From Candidatus Saccharibacteria bacterium (GTDB taxonomy: Bacteria > Patescibacteriota > Saccharimonadia > Saccharimonadales > Saccharimonadaceae), in the NCBI GenBank assembly GCA_016699895.1, contig CP064991.1:434001-498000 (forward strand): DNA of 64,000 nucleotides, given 5' to 3'. The position numbers and the translations under genes were made by a program. The first letter of the stretch is position 1, and each line of letters opens with the position of its first letter. The notes under the pieces were generated by a model. The model was not told where the DNA came from, did not search any database, and was given only the letters and a program-made list of their open reading frames with translations. Below, piece by piece: positions 43,845 to 52,654 of the stretch.

Positions 43845-43853
43845 TGGTATAAT
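43845..43853 (+). promoter_or_regulatory. Extended -10 promoter of the tRNA-Gln region
   Basis: TGG then TATAAT (43848-43853). The transcript would run through the truncated copy into the full tRNA. Confidence 0.6.
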
Positions 43854-43889
43854 TTCTATGCTATTTGGGAACTGGCGAAACAGTAAGAT

Positions 43890-43955
43890 AATAGCGTCCG
43901 AGATTGACAATAAACTAACCAGACATTGGGGATTGGCCAAGCGGTAAGGCAACGG
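43890..43955 (+). repeat. 66-bp direct repeat, copy 1 with truncated tRNA-Gln (43927-43955)
   Basis: Identical to 44023-44088. It holds 37 nt of upstream flank and the first 29 nt of tRNA-Gln up to the anticodon stem. The 67 nt that follow (43956-44022) include CGGGTCCAGAACC (44003-44015), the reverse complement (one mismatch) of the anticodon region of the full tRNA. Confidence 0.85.
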
Positions 43956-44059
43956 CCTGTCCGAGACCGATAGGTCGAGTAGGTTAATAAATAGGTCCCG
44001 TTCGGGTCCAGAACCTTTTACAAATAGCGTCCGAGATTGACAATAAACTAACCAGACAT

Positions 44060-44133
44060 TGGGGATTGGCCAAGCGGTAAGGCAACGGGTTCTGGTCCCG
44101 TGATCGGGGGTTCGAATCCCTCATCCCCAGCCA
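44060..44133 (+). tRNA. tRNA-Gln (CTG)
   Basis: 74 nt with CCA. Acceptor TGGGGAT/ATCCCCA starting with U as usual for tRNA-Gln, anticodon loop TTCTGGT (CUG), discriminator G. Confidence 0.95.
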
Positions 44134-44140
44134 TGAAAAT

Positions 44141-44165
44141 CGTCAGACCTTTTGGTCTGGCGTTT
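44141..44165 (+). terminator. Terminator after tRNA-Gln
   Basis: CGTCAGACC-TTTT-GGTCTGGCG followed by TTTTT. Confidence 0.88.
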
Positions 44166-44371
44166 TTCATTGTCTCGCGGTCGGGATCCGAGCCGCCGAT
44201 GTTTTGCGCCAGCAAAACGTATCGGGGGTGCGGCGTAGCGTAGCGCGGAAAAATTAGCTTGCTCATTTTTCTAGCAAGCGGAGGAGGCTTTAGCCGATAT
44301 CCCTCATTATAGAAAAGAGAAGATTATTTTGTTGAGTTTTACATCTTTGAGAATCAAAGAGAGACAAAAAG

Positions 44372-44380
44372 TGTTATAAT
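44372..44380 (+). promoter_or_regulatory. Extended -10 promoter of the leader RNA / restriction locus
   Basis: TGT then TATAAT (44375-44380). 44166-44371 before it shows no gene or clear structure and is increasingly AT-rich. Confidence 0.65.
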
Positions 44381-44386
44381 AAGAGG

Positions 44387-44515
44387 GTCTTACTCTTAAT
44401 TGTCAGCCTGACCCCCATTTTATATGTGGTCGTCGTATACAAACGACACCGCATAAACGAAACGACGACAGTCGGGTTGTGAATTGGGAGTAAGACACCT
44501 TGCGGTGTCGTTTTT
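44387..44515 (+). ncRNA. Structured leader RNA upstream of the restriction-modification genes
   Basis: Nested helices are visible: GTCTTACTC (44387-44395) with GAGTAAGAC (44488-44496), CAGCCTGAC (44404-44412) with GTCGGGTTG (44471-44479, two wobbles), and GTCGTCG (44429-44435) with CGACGAC (44463-44469). They give a rod of about 110 nt. A terminator, GACACC-TTGC-GGTGTC-GTTTTT (44494-44515), follows and shares three bases with the outer helix. It may be an attenuating leader for the restriction operon or a free RNA. Unassigned family. Confidence 0.65.
44494..44515 (+). terminator. Terminator in the restriction-locus leader
   Basis: 6-bp stem GACACC/GGTGTC, loop TTGC, then GTTTTT. Confidence 0.85.
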
Positions 44516-44544
44516 AATTTCAGGCATCGCAAAAAGGCGACGCT

Positions 44545-45345
44545 ATGAATATATGGACTAAAAAGAGTATTGAACTTGCAACCCAACGCAATTATCTTGA
44601 TTTGCTTTATCGTGTTTATCCGATGTCCGTAAATCTCCGGCGAGAACTTCCCAATTCGACACTAAATAGCATAAGAACAGCATTCGATAACAGGGATGGC
44701 AATACTCTACTAAAAATCTTACTAAAACAAGAAGTATTCCCGATTAAAGATTCTTATGTTGCCTACCTAAAAAGAGACAGTTCATCTATTGACCGAAACC
44801 CAAGTACAGTGCAGAGACTTGTGGGTATGTTATATGAAATGGGCTTTGATGATATCATTGACCGCACAACAGTTCCAAAAGAAACAAATCGCCAGATTGG
44901 ACCATTGTTTAAGAACTGGATCAAGGCTGGAAGTCTTGGTGTTTCAGTCTTTACTAGCGTAACAGATTTTATAAATACACCCGAAAATGCAGTTTTTGAC
45001 GGTTCTGACGCTGCAATGGAAACTTTTGCTCGTAACCAACTAGGCTATGCACACCCAAAAGGCTTGGACTTTATTGCCAAATTCAACGGCAAGTATGTAA
45101 TCGCAGAAGCAAAGTTTCTATCAGACTTTGGTGGTCATCAAAACGCCCAATTCAATGACGCAATATCAACAATGCAGTCAAATTCAGCGATAACAAATAA
45201 AGAAGTGATAAAAATTGCTATTTTGGACGGTGTTTTGTATATCAAAGGCAACAACAAAATGCACAAAGCAATTACTACTGATTTTAGCGATAACGAAGTG
45301 ATTATATCGGCAGTTTTATTAAGAGATTATTTGTTCTCATTGTAG
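44545..45345 (+). CDS. Type II restriction endonuclease, Tsp45I-like
   Basis: 266 residues. The C-terminal half carries a PD-(D/E)xK-type core: GLDFIAKFNGKYVIAEAKFLSDFGGHQNAQFNDA, where D, E and K are the metal-site residues. The pattern resembles the Tsp45I restriction family, though the recognition sequence cannot be deduced. AAAAAGG lies 9 nt upstream of the ATG. It is adjacent to a DNA methyltransferase, and the AT-rich composition differs from surrounding housekeeping genes, pointing to horizontal acquisition. Confidence 0.8.
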   Translation: MNIWTKKSIELATQRNYLDLLYRVYPMSVNLRRELPNSTLNSIRTAFDNRDGNTLLKILLKQEVFPIKDSYVAYLKRDSSSIDRNPSTVQRLVGMLYEMGFDDIIDRTTVPKETNRQIGPLFKNWIKAGSLGVSVFTSVTDFINTPENAVFDGSDAAMETFARNQLGYAHPKGLDFIAKFNGKYVIAEAKFLSDFGGHQNAQFNDAISTMQSNSAITNKEVIKIAILDGVLYIKGNNKMHKAITTDFSDNEVIISAVLLRDYLFSL

Positions 45346-45351
45346 GTATTT

Positions 45352-46434
45352 ATGAATCTTGATTATGCGGGTAAAAAATCAGAAAAAGAGATATTAGCAA
45401 ATGCTAAATCTCTTAAAAGATCTGTTAAAAATACTGATAATTCATTACTGCTTAAAGGTGATAATTTCACAGCCCTGTCATCATTATTACCTAACTATAC
45501 TGGCAAAATTGACTTAATTTATATTGACCCGCCTTTCAATACGAATCAAACATTTACCGTTGAGGACGAACGAGTAAGTACAATTAGTCGTAAGAAAAAT
45601 GCAATTGTTGCGTACTCCGATCAAATGACACCGTCTGAGTACATCGAGTTTATGCGTGAACGCCTAATACTCTTGCGAGAATTACTTTCAGATAATGGCT
45701 CTATATACCTGCATATAGATACAAAGATGGGTCATTACGTCAAGATTATAATGGATGAGGTTTTTGGTATAGATAATTTTAAGAATGATATTACTAGAAT
45801 TAAATCAAACCCTAAAAACTTTATGCGTAAAGCATACGGCAACCAGAAAGACGTAATATATTTTTACGCAAAGAATAAAGATAAAAACATCTTTAATAAT
45901 GTAACTATTAAGCTTGATGAAAATGACAAAGCTAAGATGTTTAAGAAGGTTGATGAAAATGGGCGCAGATATAATACAGTTCCAGTACACGCACCGGGCG
46001 AAACTAACGGTAAAACTGGTAGTGAATGGCGCGGTATGTTTCCGCCAAGTGGCAGACACTGGCGAACAGACCCAAGAGAATTAGACAAACTAGACAACCT
46101 CGGTTTGATTGAGTGGTCAAAGAACGGCGTACCTCGAATCAAGAAGTTTGCAGACGAACATAAGGGTAAAAAGATGCAGGATATTTGGAATTATATTGAT
46201 CCAGCATACCCACTTTATCCAACCGAGAAAAATCTAAAAATGCTTGAAATGATAATTGAGCAATCATCACATGACGACTCTATTATTCTTGACTGTTTCG
46301 CTGGTAGCGGTTCAACGCTTTTGGCGGCACAAAATCTTGGTCGTAGATGGATTGGAATTGACCAATCAGATGTATCGCACAAAGTTATAAAGAAACGGTT
46401 TGACAAAATTGCTCACGAATACCTTGAGCTATAA
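45352..46434 (+). CDS. Site-specific DNA-methyltransferase (N6-adenine or N4-cytosine)
   Basis: 360 residues. The catalytic motif IV LIYIDPPFNTNQ precedes the SAM-binding motif I ILDCFAGSGSTLLAAQ near the C-terminus, the beta-class permuted order. Protects host sites against the endonuclease encoded 6 nt upstream. Base specificity (adenine or cytosine) is not decided by DPPF alone. Same AT-rich island. Confidence 0.92.
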   Translation: MNLDYAGKKSEKEILANAKSLKRSVKNTDNSLLLKGDNFTALSSLLPNYTGKIDLIYIDPPFNTNQTFTVEDERVSTISRKKNAIVAYSDQMTPSEYIEFMRERLILLRELLSDNGSIYLHIDTKMGHYVKIIMDEVFGIDNFKNDITRIKSNPKNFMRKAYGNQKDVIYFYAKNKDKNIFNNVTIKLDENDKAKMFKKVDENGRRYNTVPVHAPGETNGKTGSEWRGMFPPSGRHWRTDPRELDKLDNLGLIEWSKNGVPRIKKFADEHKGKKMQDIWNYIDPAYPLYPTEKNLKMLEMIIEQSSHDDSIILDCFAGSGSTLLAAQNLGRRWIGIDQSDVSHKVIKKRFDKIAHEYLEL

Positions 46435-46451
46435 CTTGATATAATGGAACT

Positions 46452-47433
46452 ATGAGCAAACGACTTCCGAGAGGCGTTAAAGAATTATTAGACAAGTCTA
46501 TTGATTCTGCCACACAAGCGATATCGACATATAATGACCCTAGAAGCTCATTTAGAACTGGTAACTTTACGGTTTTGATGATTATTGCTTGGACTGCCAT
46601 AACACACGCCTATCTTGAGCGTAAAAAAGTGAACTATTTTTATAAAGAAAAGAATGGCAGATACAAGAAGATTGACGGCGATAAAAAGGCGTGGGAATTA
46701 TCAAAATCTGTAACAGAAATTTTTGATGAAACTGACCCTATTCGTAAAAATATTGAACTTTTCGTGAAACTACGCAATAAGATTGAACATCGCAATCTAC
46801 CAGCTCTTGATAAAGAGCTGGTAGGCGAAAGCCAAGCGTTAGTCTTAAACTTCGAGGACTGGCTAGTTAAGGAATTCGGCGAACAATATGCTCTGATTGA
46901 TACTCTTTTTTGTACCAATACAACTTTCAAGGTCGTTAAAGAGGGTTCTGCCCGTCAGCAAAGATGAAAAATCCGTAATAAGTTTCGTTAAGGATTATCG
47001 TGGACTGCTTGAAGCAGAAGTAGAAAATTCACAAAAATACTCATTCAAGGCTTACCTGATACCGAAGATTGGAAATTATCGCTCGTCATCGGACTTAGCA
47101 ATAGAATTTGTTAAGTACGACTCAGATAACCCACAAGAAATGGAGAAATATGACAAGGCGGTTGTTGCAATAAAAGAGAAACAGGTGCCAGTGGCTAATG
47201 TCAATTTTCTAAAACCAAGTATGGTTTTAGAAAAGTTGAAAGAACAGGGCTACATAAAAACAATGAATTGGCATACAGATATGTGGCATAAGTATAAAGT
47301 AAGACCAGCGAATAACGCAACGAACAAATCCAACTGCAAATCAGAGTATTGTGTGTATGACAAGCCACATAAAGATTATCTATATACAGACGCTTGGGTT
47401 CAAAACTTAATTGAAAAAGAACTAAACAAATAA
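46452..47433 (+). pseudogene. DUF3644 (HEPN-type) protein, frameshifted in a T6 run
   Basis: The first frame (46452-46967) contains LRNKIEHRN near residue 107, an R-x4-H HEPN ribonuclease-type motif. It runs past a TTTTTT tract (46908-46913), after which it reads CTNTTFKVVKEG and stops. In the +1 frame (annotated start 46897) the sequence after the tract continues VPIQLSRSLKRVLPVSKDE and on to the end at 47433. Removing one T joins both into an about 327-residue DUF3644 protein. It shares the restriction island. A defence-associated RNase role is inferred from the HEPN motif. Confidence 0.7.
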
Positions 47434-47553
47434 ACTTTCAACATCTGCCGTAGACACCGGCTTTGCCGTTCAGAGCTGCGCAAGGGCTTTTTGTCGCATC
47501 GGGAAGATGCGTTCAGACAGCTCTTTGAAAAGTATTGATTGATAGCAGTGTTG

Positions 47554-47559
47554 TATAAT
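47554..47559 (+). promoter_or_regulatory. -10 box of the S66 peptidase gene
   Basis: TATAAT, 7 nt before the ATG (leaderless). 47434-47553 has no recognisable gene. Confidence 0.6.
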
Positions 47560-47566
47560 AATAACT

Positions 47567-48610
47567 ATGAGATACCACATCAAGCTATCCAAACTGCAAA
47601 AAGGCGACAAGGTCGCAATCATATCTCCATCGGCTGGTCTACCGGGATTATTTCCCTGGGTGCAGGATTTGGGTTTGGAGCGCCTCCGTACGGTTTTCGA
47701 GCTCGAGCCTGTTGAATATCCGACCACGAGGCAAATGGGTTCATCGCTCGAGGATCGGGCGAGGGATGTCATGGCGGCGTTTGGTGATCCCGAAATCAAA
47801 GCGGTTTTCGCCTCTATAGGTGGTAATGATCAGATAAAGTTGATTAAATATCTCGACCCGCAAATATTCATTGACAACCCGAAACCGTTTTTCGGGTTTA
47901 GCGATAATACTCATCTGCATAATTTTTTGTGGAACCTGGGCATGCCGTCATATTACGGTGGCGGCATCATGAACCAGTTTGGCATGAACGTCAAGATGTT
48001 CGACATGACCGTCAATTCTATCAAACATGCTCTATTTGATGAGGGCGAGTTTGAGATGGAGGTCGCTAGCGAATATAACGACGAAGGCCTAGATTGGTCG
48101 GTCGAGAGTAATCTATCAAAACAACGTAAATTAGAGCCGAATGACGGTTTGATTTGGGACGGCGACAAGGATGCTGAGGGTATATTATGGGGTGGTTGTG
48201 TCGAGAGCTTGATCGTTCAATCTAGTACGGGGAAGTATTTGCCAATGGACGAAGACATAGACGGCGCAATCCTGGTGATCGAAACTGCCGAGGATATACC
48301 CGAGCATTGGATCATTGAATATTTGCTAACGGGTTTTGGCGAACGCGGTTGGTTTGACAAGTTCCAAGCGGTGTTAGTTGGGCGACCAAAAGCTTGGGAG
48401 TTTAATAAACAAAATGATACTGAAACGAAAGCTGCCTATCGGCAAAAGCAGCGAGAGACTGTCGTTAAAACAATTCGTGAATACAATACAGCCATACCAA
48501 TCGTTCAAAACGTCGATTTTGGACACACCGACCCACAGATTGTTTTGCCACTCGGCCGCAAAGCCGTAGTTTCACCAGCGAACAATACGATCAAGCTGAA
48601 TTATTCGTGA
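47567..48610 (+). CDS. Peptidase S66 family (LD-carboxypeptidase/MccF-like)
   Basis: 347 residues. N-terminal KGDKVAIISPSAGLPG, nucleophile serine in FFGFSDNTHLHN, and C-terminal FGHTDPQIVLPLG with the catalytic histidine. Homologues are murein LD-carboxypeptidases that trim tetrapeptides, or MccF enzymes that detoxify microcin C. The length and LPGLFPWVQDLGLERL segment fit the MccF-like branch. No signal peptide, so a cytosolic recycling or self-immunity role is likely. Confidence 0.88.
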   Translation: MRYHIKLSKLQKGDKVAIISPSAGLPGLFPWVQDLGLERLRTVFELEPVEYPTTRQMGSSLEDRARDVMAAFGDPEIKAVFASIGGNDQIKLIKYLDPQIFIDNPKPFFGFSDNTHLHNFLWNLGMPSYYGGGIMNQFGMNVKMFDMTVNSIKHALFDEGEFEMEVASEYNDEGLDWSVESNLSKQRKLEPNDGLIWDGDKDAEGILWGGCVESLIVQSSTGKYLPMDEDIDGAILVIETAEDIPEHWIIEYLLTGFGERGWFDKFQAVLVGRPKAWEFNKQNDTETKAAYRQKQRETVVKTIREYNTAIPIVQNVDFGHTDPQIVLPLGRKAVVSPANNTIKLNYS

Positions 48611-48636
48611 TCATTTACAAAATGTATTTAATATGA

Positions 48637-48647
48637 TACAATATAAA
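48637..48647 (+). promoter_or_regulatory. -10 region of the HAD-PRTase operon
   Basis: Overlapping TACAAT (48637-48642) and TATAAA, 5-10 nt before ATG 48653. Confidence 0.5.
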
Positions 48648-48652
48648 ACTAT

Positions 48653-50827
48653 ATGAAAGATGTGGCGTTCAATAATATGGCGAGCAATAACTCCAGTACT
48701 TTTGTACGTTGATCAAGCGCTAATCTTAGGAAATTAGGAGAGGCAAATACTCTACTTTTTGATCTCGATGATACGATGGCAGTCTATCGGGCCGCTTTCG
48801 TTCAGAAATGCTTATATCTTACGATAAAGGATCATATTTATGCTATACCAGATAAGGATGCGGTAGAGCAGTCGGTATTACTTCATCAAAATATGCATGA
48901 TGGAGGCAAGCAAAAGCGTGTGCTTGCAGGTATGATTAATCCCACCGATACGCGTAGCTTCTGGGAAGGGTTTAGTGATTATCTGCATAGAGATATTCAA
49001 CCCGAGGATGTCAGTTTTGATCCGTCTCTCGTAAGATTGATTAATTTTGCGGCTCGCAATAATATCAATGTTGGCGTTATTAGTAATTCGACACCTACTG
49101 CAGGAGGGCGAGTATTATCTATTCTCGACGATAGGACAGGCATAGATTTGCGTAACAGCGCCTCGTTTCTAGGGACCGGCACAAATCGTAAACCCAAGGC
49201 CGATGCACTTCAGGCGTATCAAGAGGAAACAGGGCAGTTTGTTGATGCAGGGCATTCTGCCTATGTGGGGAACGCAGTTTCGGACCTGCTGTTTGCTAGA
49301 AATACAGGAATGGTTCCGGTGCTAATAGACTACACTGACTCATCGAGAGATATAAGTGAGACTCCTCAGGGTGCTCAACTTATCAGTGACAGTGTTGTTA
49401 CGGGCTGTTTTAGCGCCTTGAAGAATCACATAGAACGCATGCGCCCACATTATCGCCGTCCAGTGAGTTTTAGCGTCGAAAAGGCATTGACGACTGGTAA
49501 TGAACGGTGTGTTAATCGTAAAGATATTACACTTGAGCCGTCTGATGAGACGATGTATCATATTGTTAACGATGCTACATCGGAAGTGATGAGTTATGTA
49601 CCAGAAATATGGCAGTCATTCCATGATCGCTTTAGTGGTAGCGACGAGTTCTCAGTTGCTGATATCGACGGGTATGCGCAGCTTATAAGCGAAGCAAGCG
49701 GTGCTTACGCTCTACCTCCTATTGATAGTATAAATAACCCTAATATCCGATCATACTATACGCAGAATCGTGTGCGTAAGGAAGGTAACTACGTATTTGG
49801 CCGTGGCGCAGCTTATTATAGACAATATATCCCCGAGTTAAAGGGTAATTTTTCTGCGCAACTTGACATGGTTGAAGGTGAGATAAGAGATGCAATTGAT
49901 ACACTTGAGAGTAGCGTTCCCTCGTCAGAAGCAGAGCATCTTGCGGTCTTGGGCGTAGAAGATAATTTAAGAGGCAATTTCCTCGCTACTTATCTTTCAG
50001 CTATTAACGTCATGCGAGACGACCCGTTGTCTACGAATATTGACACAATTATACGTCTGTCCGAGCAGCTTCGTAGTGGATATCAGAGGGCGCTTGAGTT
50101 GCAATATTCTCACATGCTTGGTTTGCCATATGATCGTCATGAACTAATACGTGCAATACGTGAAGAGGTATCTGTATTGGCGGAGTATCGTCAGGTATAT
50201 TCCAATGCTAGTATTCATCCAAAGTTTAAATCTCCAGAGATTGACGATCCTCTTGTGATTGCTGCGCGTGCAAATTATCTATGTGATCAATATCCAGAGA
50301 CGGACTCACTAGTTGGTCTTACGAGTGGTGGTGTCGAGCTGTCGGAAGTGGCGCGTCTGCTATATGGAGTGCGAGGAAAACTTGTTTCCTCTGTTCACTA
50401 TCCTATCTCGGTACACAATGGGCAAACGATGTGGTCTAAAGATAAAACGCCAGGAGGTAACCAGACTGCGATTGATCAGATTATCGATATCGAAAGTCTT
50501 GCCGGCAAGCATGTCGTTGTATGCGAAGATAATTCGAACAGTGGTCAGACACTCGCTCGTGTTGTCGATAGAATTAATAGTTATGACGCCGCCTCGGTCC
50601 ATTTTGCGGTTGTTGAAATTGATCCAACACGTATCATCATGCATTTCGTACAGCAGAAAGCGGGAGCTAAACATCACATTGGCGAGGCTGCGGATCGAGT
50701 TCGCCCGATAGCAAATTATCACCATCCTGATTTTCGAGGTGCGGTACGTATCGTAAAAATGGTACCTCAAGACAATAGTATGACAAAACTTATTGCGCAA
50801 GATACGGCCAATCGCGGTATAATATAG
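48653..50827 (+). pseudogene. HAD hydrolase fused to phosphoribosyltransferase, in-frame TGA at codon 20
   Basis: The frame from ATG 48653 reads MKDVAFNNMASNNSSTFVR, then TGA 48710-48712, then continues open to 50827. HAD motif I (LLFDLDDTM), motif II (GVISNST), motif III lysine (RKPKADAL) and motif IV (YVGNAVSDLLFARNTG) follow. A helical middle region leads to a C-terminal PRTase with the PRPP loop HVVVCEDNSNSGQT. Downstream ATG 48776 would cut off HAD motif I, and I see no ATG, GTG or TTG between. CGA-to-TGA nonsense, base-call error or an unusual start are the options. Overlaps functionally with the SIS and kinase genes behind it. Confidence 0.7.
50818..50823 (+). promoter_or_regulatory. 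-10 box of the SIS gene
   Basis: TATAAT inside the end of the previous frame, 8 nt before ATG 50832. Confidence 0.55.
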
Positions 50828-50831
50828 AGTA

Positions 50832-51809
50832 ATGAACGATTCAACGAAAAATTACCTCCAATTAGTTTCAACTATCGATGATTACACTAGGGCTATTGAT
50901 ATTTCTCCTGACCAGCGCGATCGGTTTATTGCTACGGTTAGGCGTAGCCGAAAAATCATTGTTACTGGCACGGGGACTTCTTTGCCGACGGCGCAGTATC
51001 TCGCAGATCGGTTGAGGCGACAATTTCCGGAGAAGCCAGTATATTTCCTGCCAACAGGCAAAGCCATTCGGGAGATCGACCATCTAGAATCAGACGACCT
51101 CGTTATTATCATCAGTTATGGTCTCAACCGAGCAGATTCTCTAATAATGCTAAACAAGGCAATCGATCGATGTGCAGTTGTGACGCTATCGGGTAATCCC
51201 GAATTGGATCTAGGGGATAATCAAAACATCGTTATTCCTCCAGATAGAGAGAAAATCTTTTGTCGCCCCATTAGTCCCTTGACAACGCTGATGGCGATAG
51301 AGTATTTGTGTGGTGGTACAAAATCCGCCTCAGGCGTGATCGATAGCGTCGGTATTCACGAAGATCTATGCCGGTGGATAGATCCAAAAAAACAAACTAT
51401 CATTTTGTATACCGCAGGTGTTTCGTATGCTGCTGAGTTGTGGGGCATCGTGCTGAGAGAGGGCGCTGGCATGAATGTTTCAACCAAGGATGTAGAAAAC
51501 TATTCGCACGGCTATTATGGTCCAGATACGGCCCATCTCGGTGATAGGCAATATATCATCTTGACTAGTGATAGCCGAGAAGATACTAGAGATCTTGATA
51601 GGGCAAAGGGGCTTTATTCGATCGACAATTTCAACAGTTATATCGTTGTTGCAAAGGGCGATACCTACCAGGCAAACGCACAGCTCTTTCGTGAAGCAAC
51701 AGAGGTAGTATCGCGAATCCTCGTTGATACAGGCTATGACATGTACGGACCTAACGGAATGGACAATAATCGGAGATACCATGAATACGAGCATTTCACC
51801 GATTATTGA
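50832..51809 (+). CDS. SIS-domain sugar-phosphate-binding protein
   Basis: 325 residues with two SIS-type halves: KIIVTGTGTSLPTAQYLADRLRR with DDLVIIISYGLNRADSL, and TIILYTAGVSYAAELWGIVLREGAGMNV. The second resembles GlmS/AgaS-type isomerase modules. Binds phosphosugars, and the reaction (isomerisation or deamination) is unknown. It overlaps the next gene by 32 nt and follows the HAD-PRTase directly, so the three probably act in one pathway. Confidence 0.82.
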   Translation: MNDSTKNYLQLVSTIDDYTRAIDISPDQRDRFIATVRRSRKIIVTGTGTSLPTAQYLADRLRRQFPEKPVYFLPTGKAIREIDHLESDDLVIIISYGLNRADSLIMLNKAIDRCAVVTLSGNPELDLGDNQNIVIPPDREKIFCRPISPLTTLMAIEYLCGGTKSASGVIDSVGIHEDLCRWIDPKKQTIILYTAGVSYAAELWGIVLREGAGMNVSTKDVENYSHGYYGPDTAHLGDRQYIILTSDSREDTRDLDRAKGLYSIDNFNSYIVVAKGDTYQANAQLFREATEVVSRILVDTGYDMYGPNGMDNNRRYHEYEHFTDY

Positions 51810-52608
51810 GGCTATTACTAAATCCGAGAAAGCTACCTATATCGTGGGTATTGCGGGTGGTTCCGCGAGTGGCAAGAGCTGGACGAGCAATAGTTTGCGT
51901 GATCGGTTGCTACGGGCTGGTTATCAGGTTGCGATATTGCACCTCGATGATTTTGCACTGGGTAAAGAGTTTGCGCACCGAAAAACATCTCCCTATAAAT
52001 GGGATGACCCTGATAATTATCGTCTAAACGAGGCATTTTTGGTCCTGCAGGACTTACTAGCCGGTAGAGAGCGCCAGTACTTGGCATATACTCTAGAGGC
52101 GCATCGCCCTGTACAGTCTACGCAGTTAGCATGGGCGCAGCCTGACAATCCGACGGGGCGACGAATAGTTGTCATCGAGGGACTGTTCCCATGGTCCGGG
52201 GCTTTTAACGAAATAGTGGATCTCAAGGTATTTCTCGATAGCAATTTCTTTCGCCGATTTGTTTTGCGTCTCTATAGGAATGTTATGGTGCAACAGGTCG
52301 TGTCATTTGAAAAAGTCGCCGAACAATATTTTAGCTTTGTGAAACGAGCTCATTTTGACCTATTGATGCCGCAAAAGGATACGGCAGATATCGTGATAAC
52401 AAATGACATTGATTTGGGGCAGACGTTGACTGGGTTAGCAGTTTTACCCGATGGAGACACTCCAGCGCAGAGTATTTATCGTGATGCCGATCTATTTATC
52501 GGCTATAGACGAAATGAGACTGGTATAGAATTGGAAATTTGTGTCGATGGCAAGCCTGTCATGCGCGGAGTCGTTTCAGAGAAGATATTAGCAAGTATTC
52601 TGCATTAG
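51778..52608 (+). CDS. Uridine-kinase-like P-loop kinase with extra C-terminal domain
   Basis: 276 residues from ATG 51778, preceded by GGAGA. The upstream frame extension lies inside the SIS gene. P-loop GIAGGSASGKSWTSNSL (residues about 23-39), then AILHLDDFALGK with the catalytic Asp, and VVIEGLFPW, follow the uridine kinase/phosphoribulokinase fold. The last about 60 residues form an additional beta-rich tail (GIELEICVDGKPVMRG). Phosphorylates a nucleoside or sugar, perhaps the product of the HAD-PRTase/SIS steps (inference). Confidence 0.8.
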   Translation, partial: TMNTSISPIIEAITKSEKATYIVGIAGGSASGKSWTSNSLRDRLLRAGYQVAILHLDDFALGKEFAHRKTSPYKWDDPDNYRLNEAFLVLQDLLAGRERQYLAYTLEAHRPVQSTQLAWAQPDNPTGRRIVVIEGLFPWSGAFNEIVDLKVFLDSNFFRRFVLRLYRNVMVQQVVSFEKVAEQYFSFVKRAHFDLLMPQKDTADIVITNDIDLGQTLTGLAVLPDGDTPAQSIYRDADLFIGYRRNETGIELEICVDGKPVMRGVVSEKILASILH

Positions 52609-52640
52609 AATACCAAATCATTTACAAAACATAACTAATA

Positions 52641-52649
52641 TGCTATAAT
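52641..52649 (+). promoter_or_regulatory. Extended -10 promoter of the HIT gene
   Basis: TGC then TATAAT (52644-52649). GTG 52655 and ATG 52664 are both possible starts. Confidence 0.6.
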
Positions 52650-52654
52650 AGTGG

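Noticed and set aside
44048..44266. 72-aa minus-strand frame over tRNA-Gln
   Set aside because: Antisense of a tRNA plus its terminator, no start signals.
48653..48778. Selenocysteine at TGA 48710
   Set aside because: The position is in a linker before HAD motif I, no Sec-type motif context or hairpin insertion element is evident, and TGA is a normal stop elsewhere in the window.
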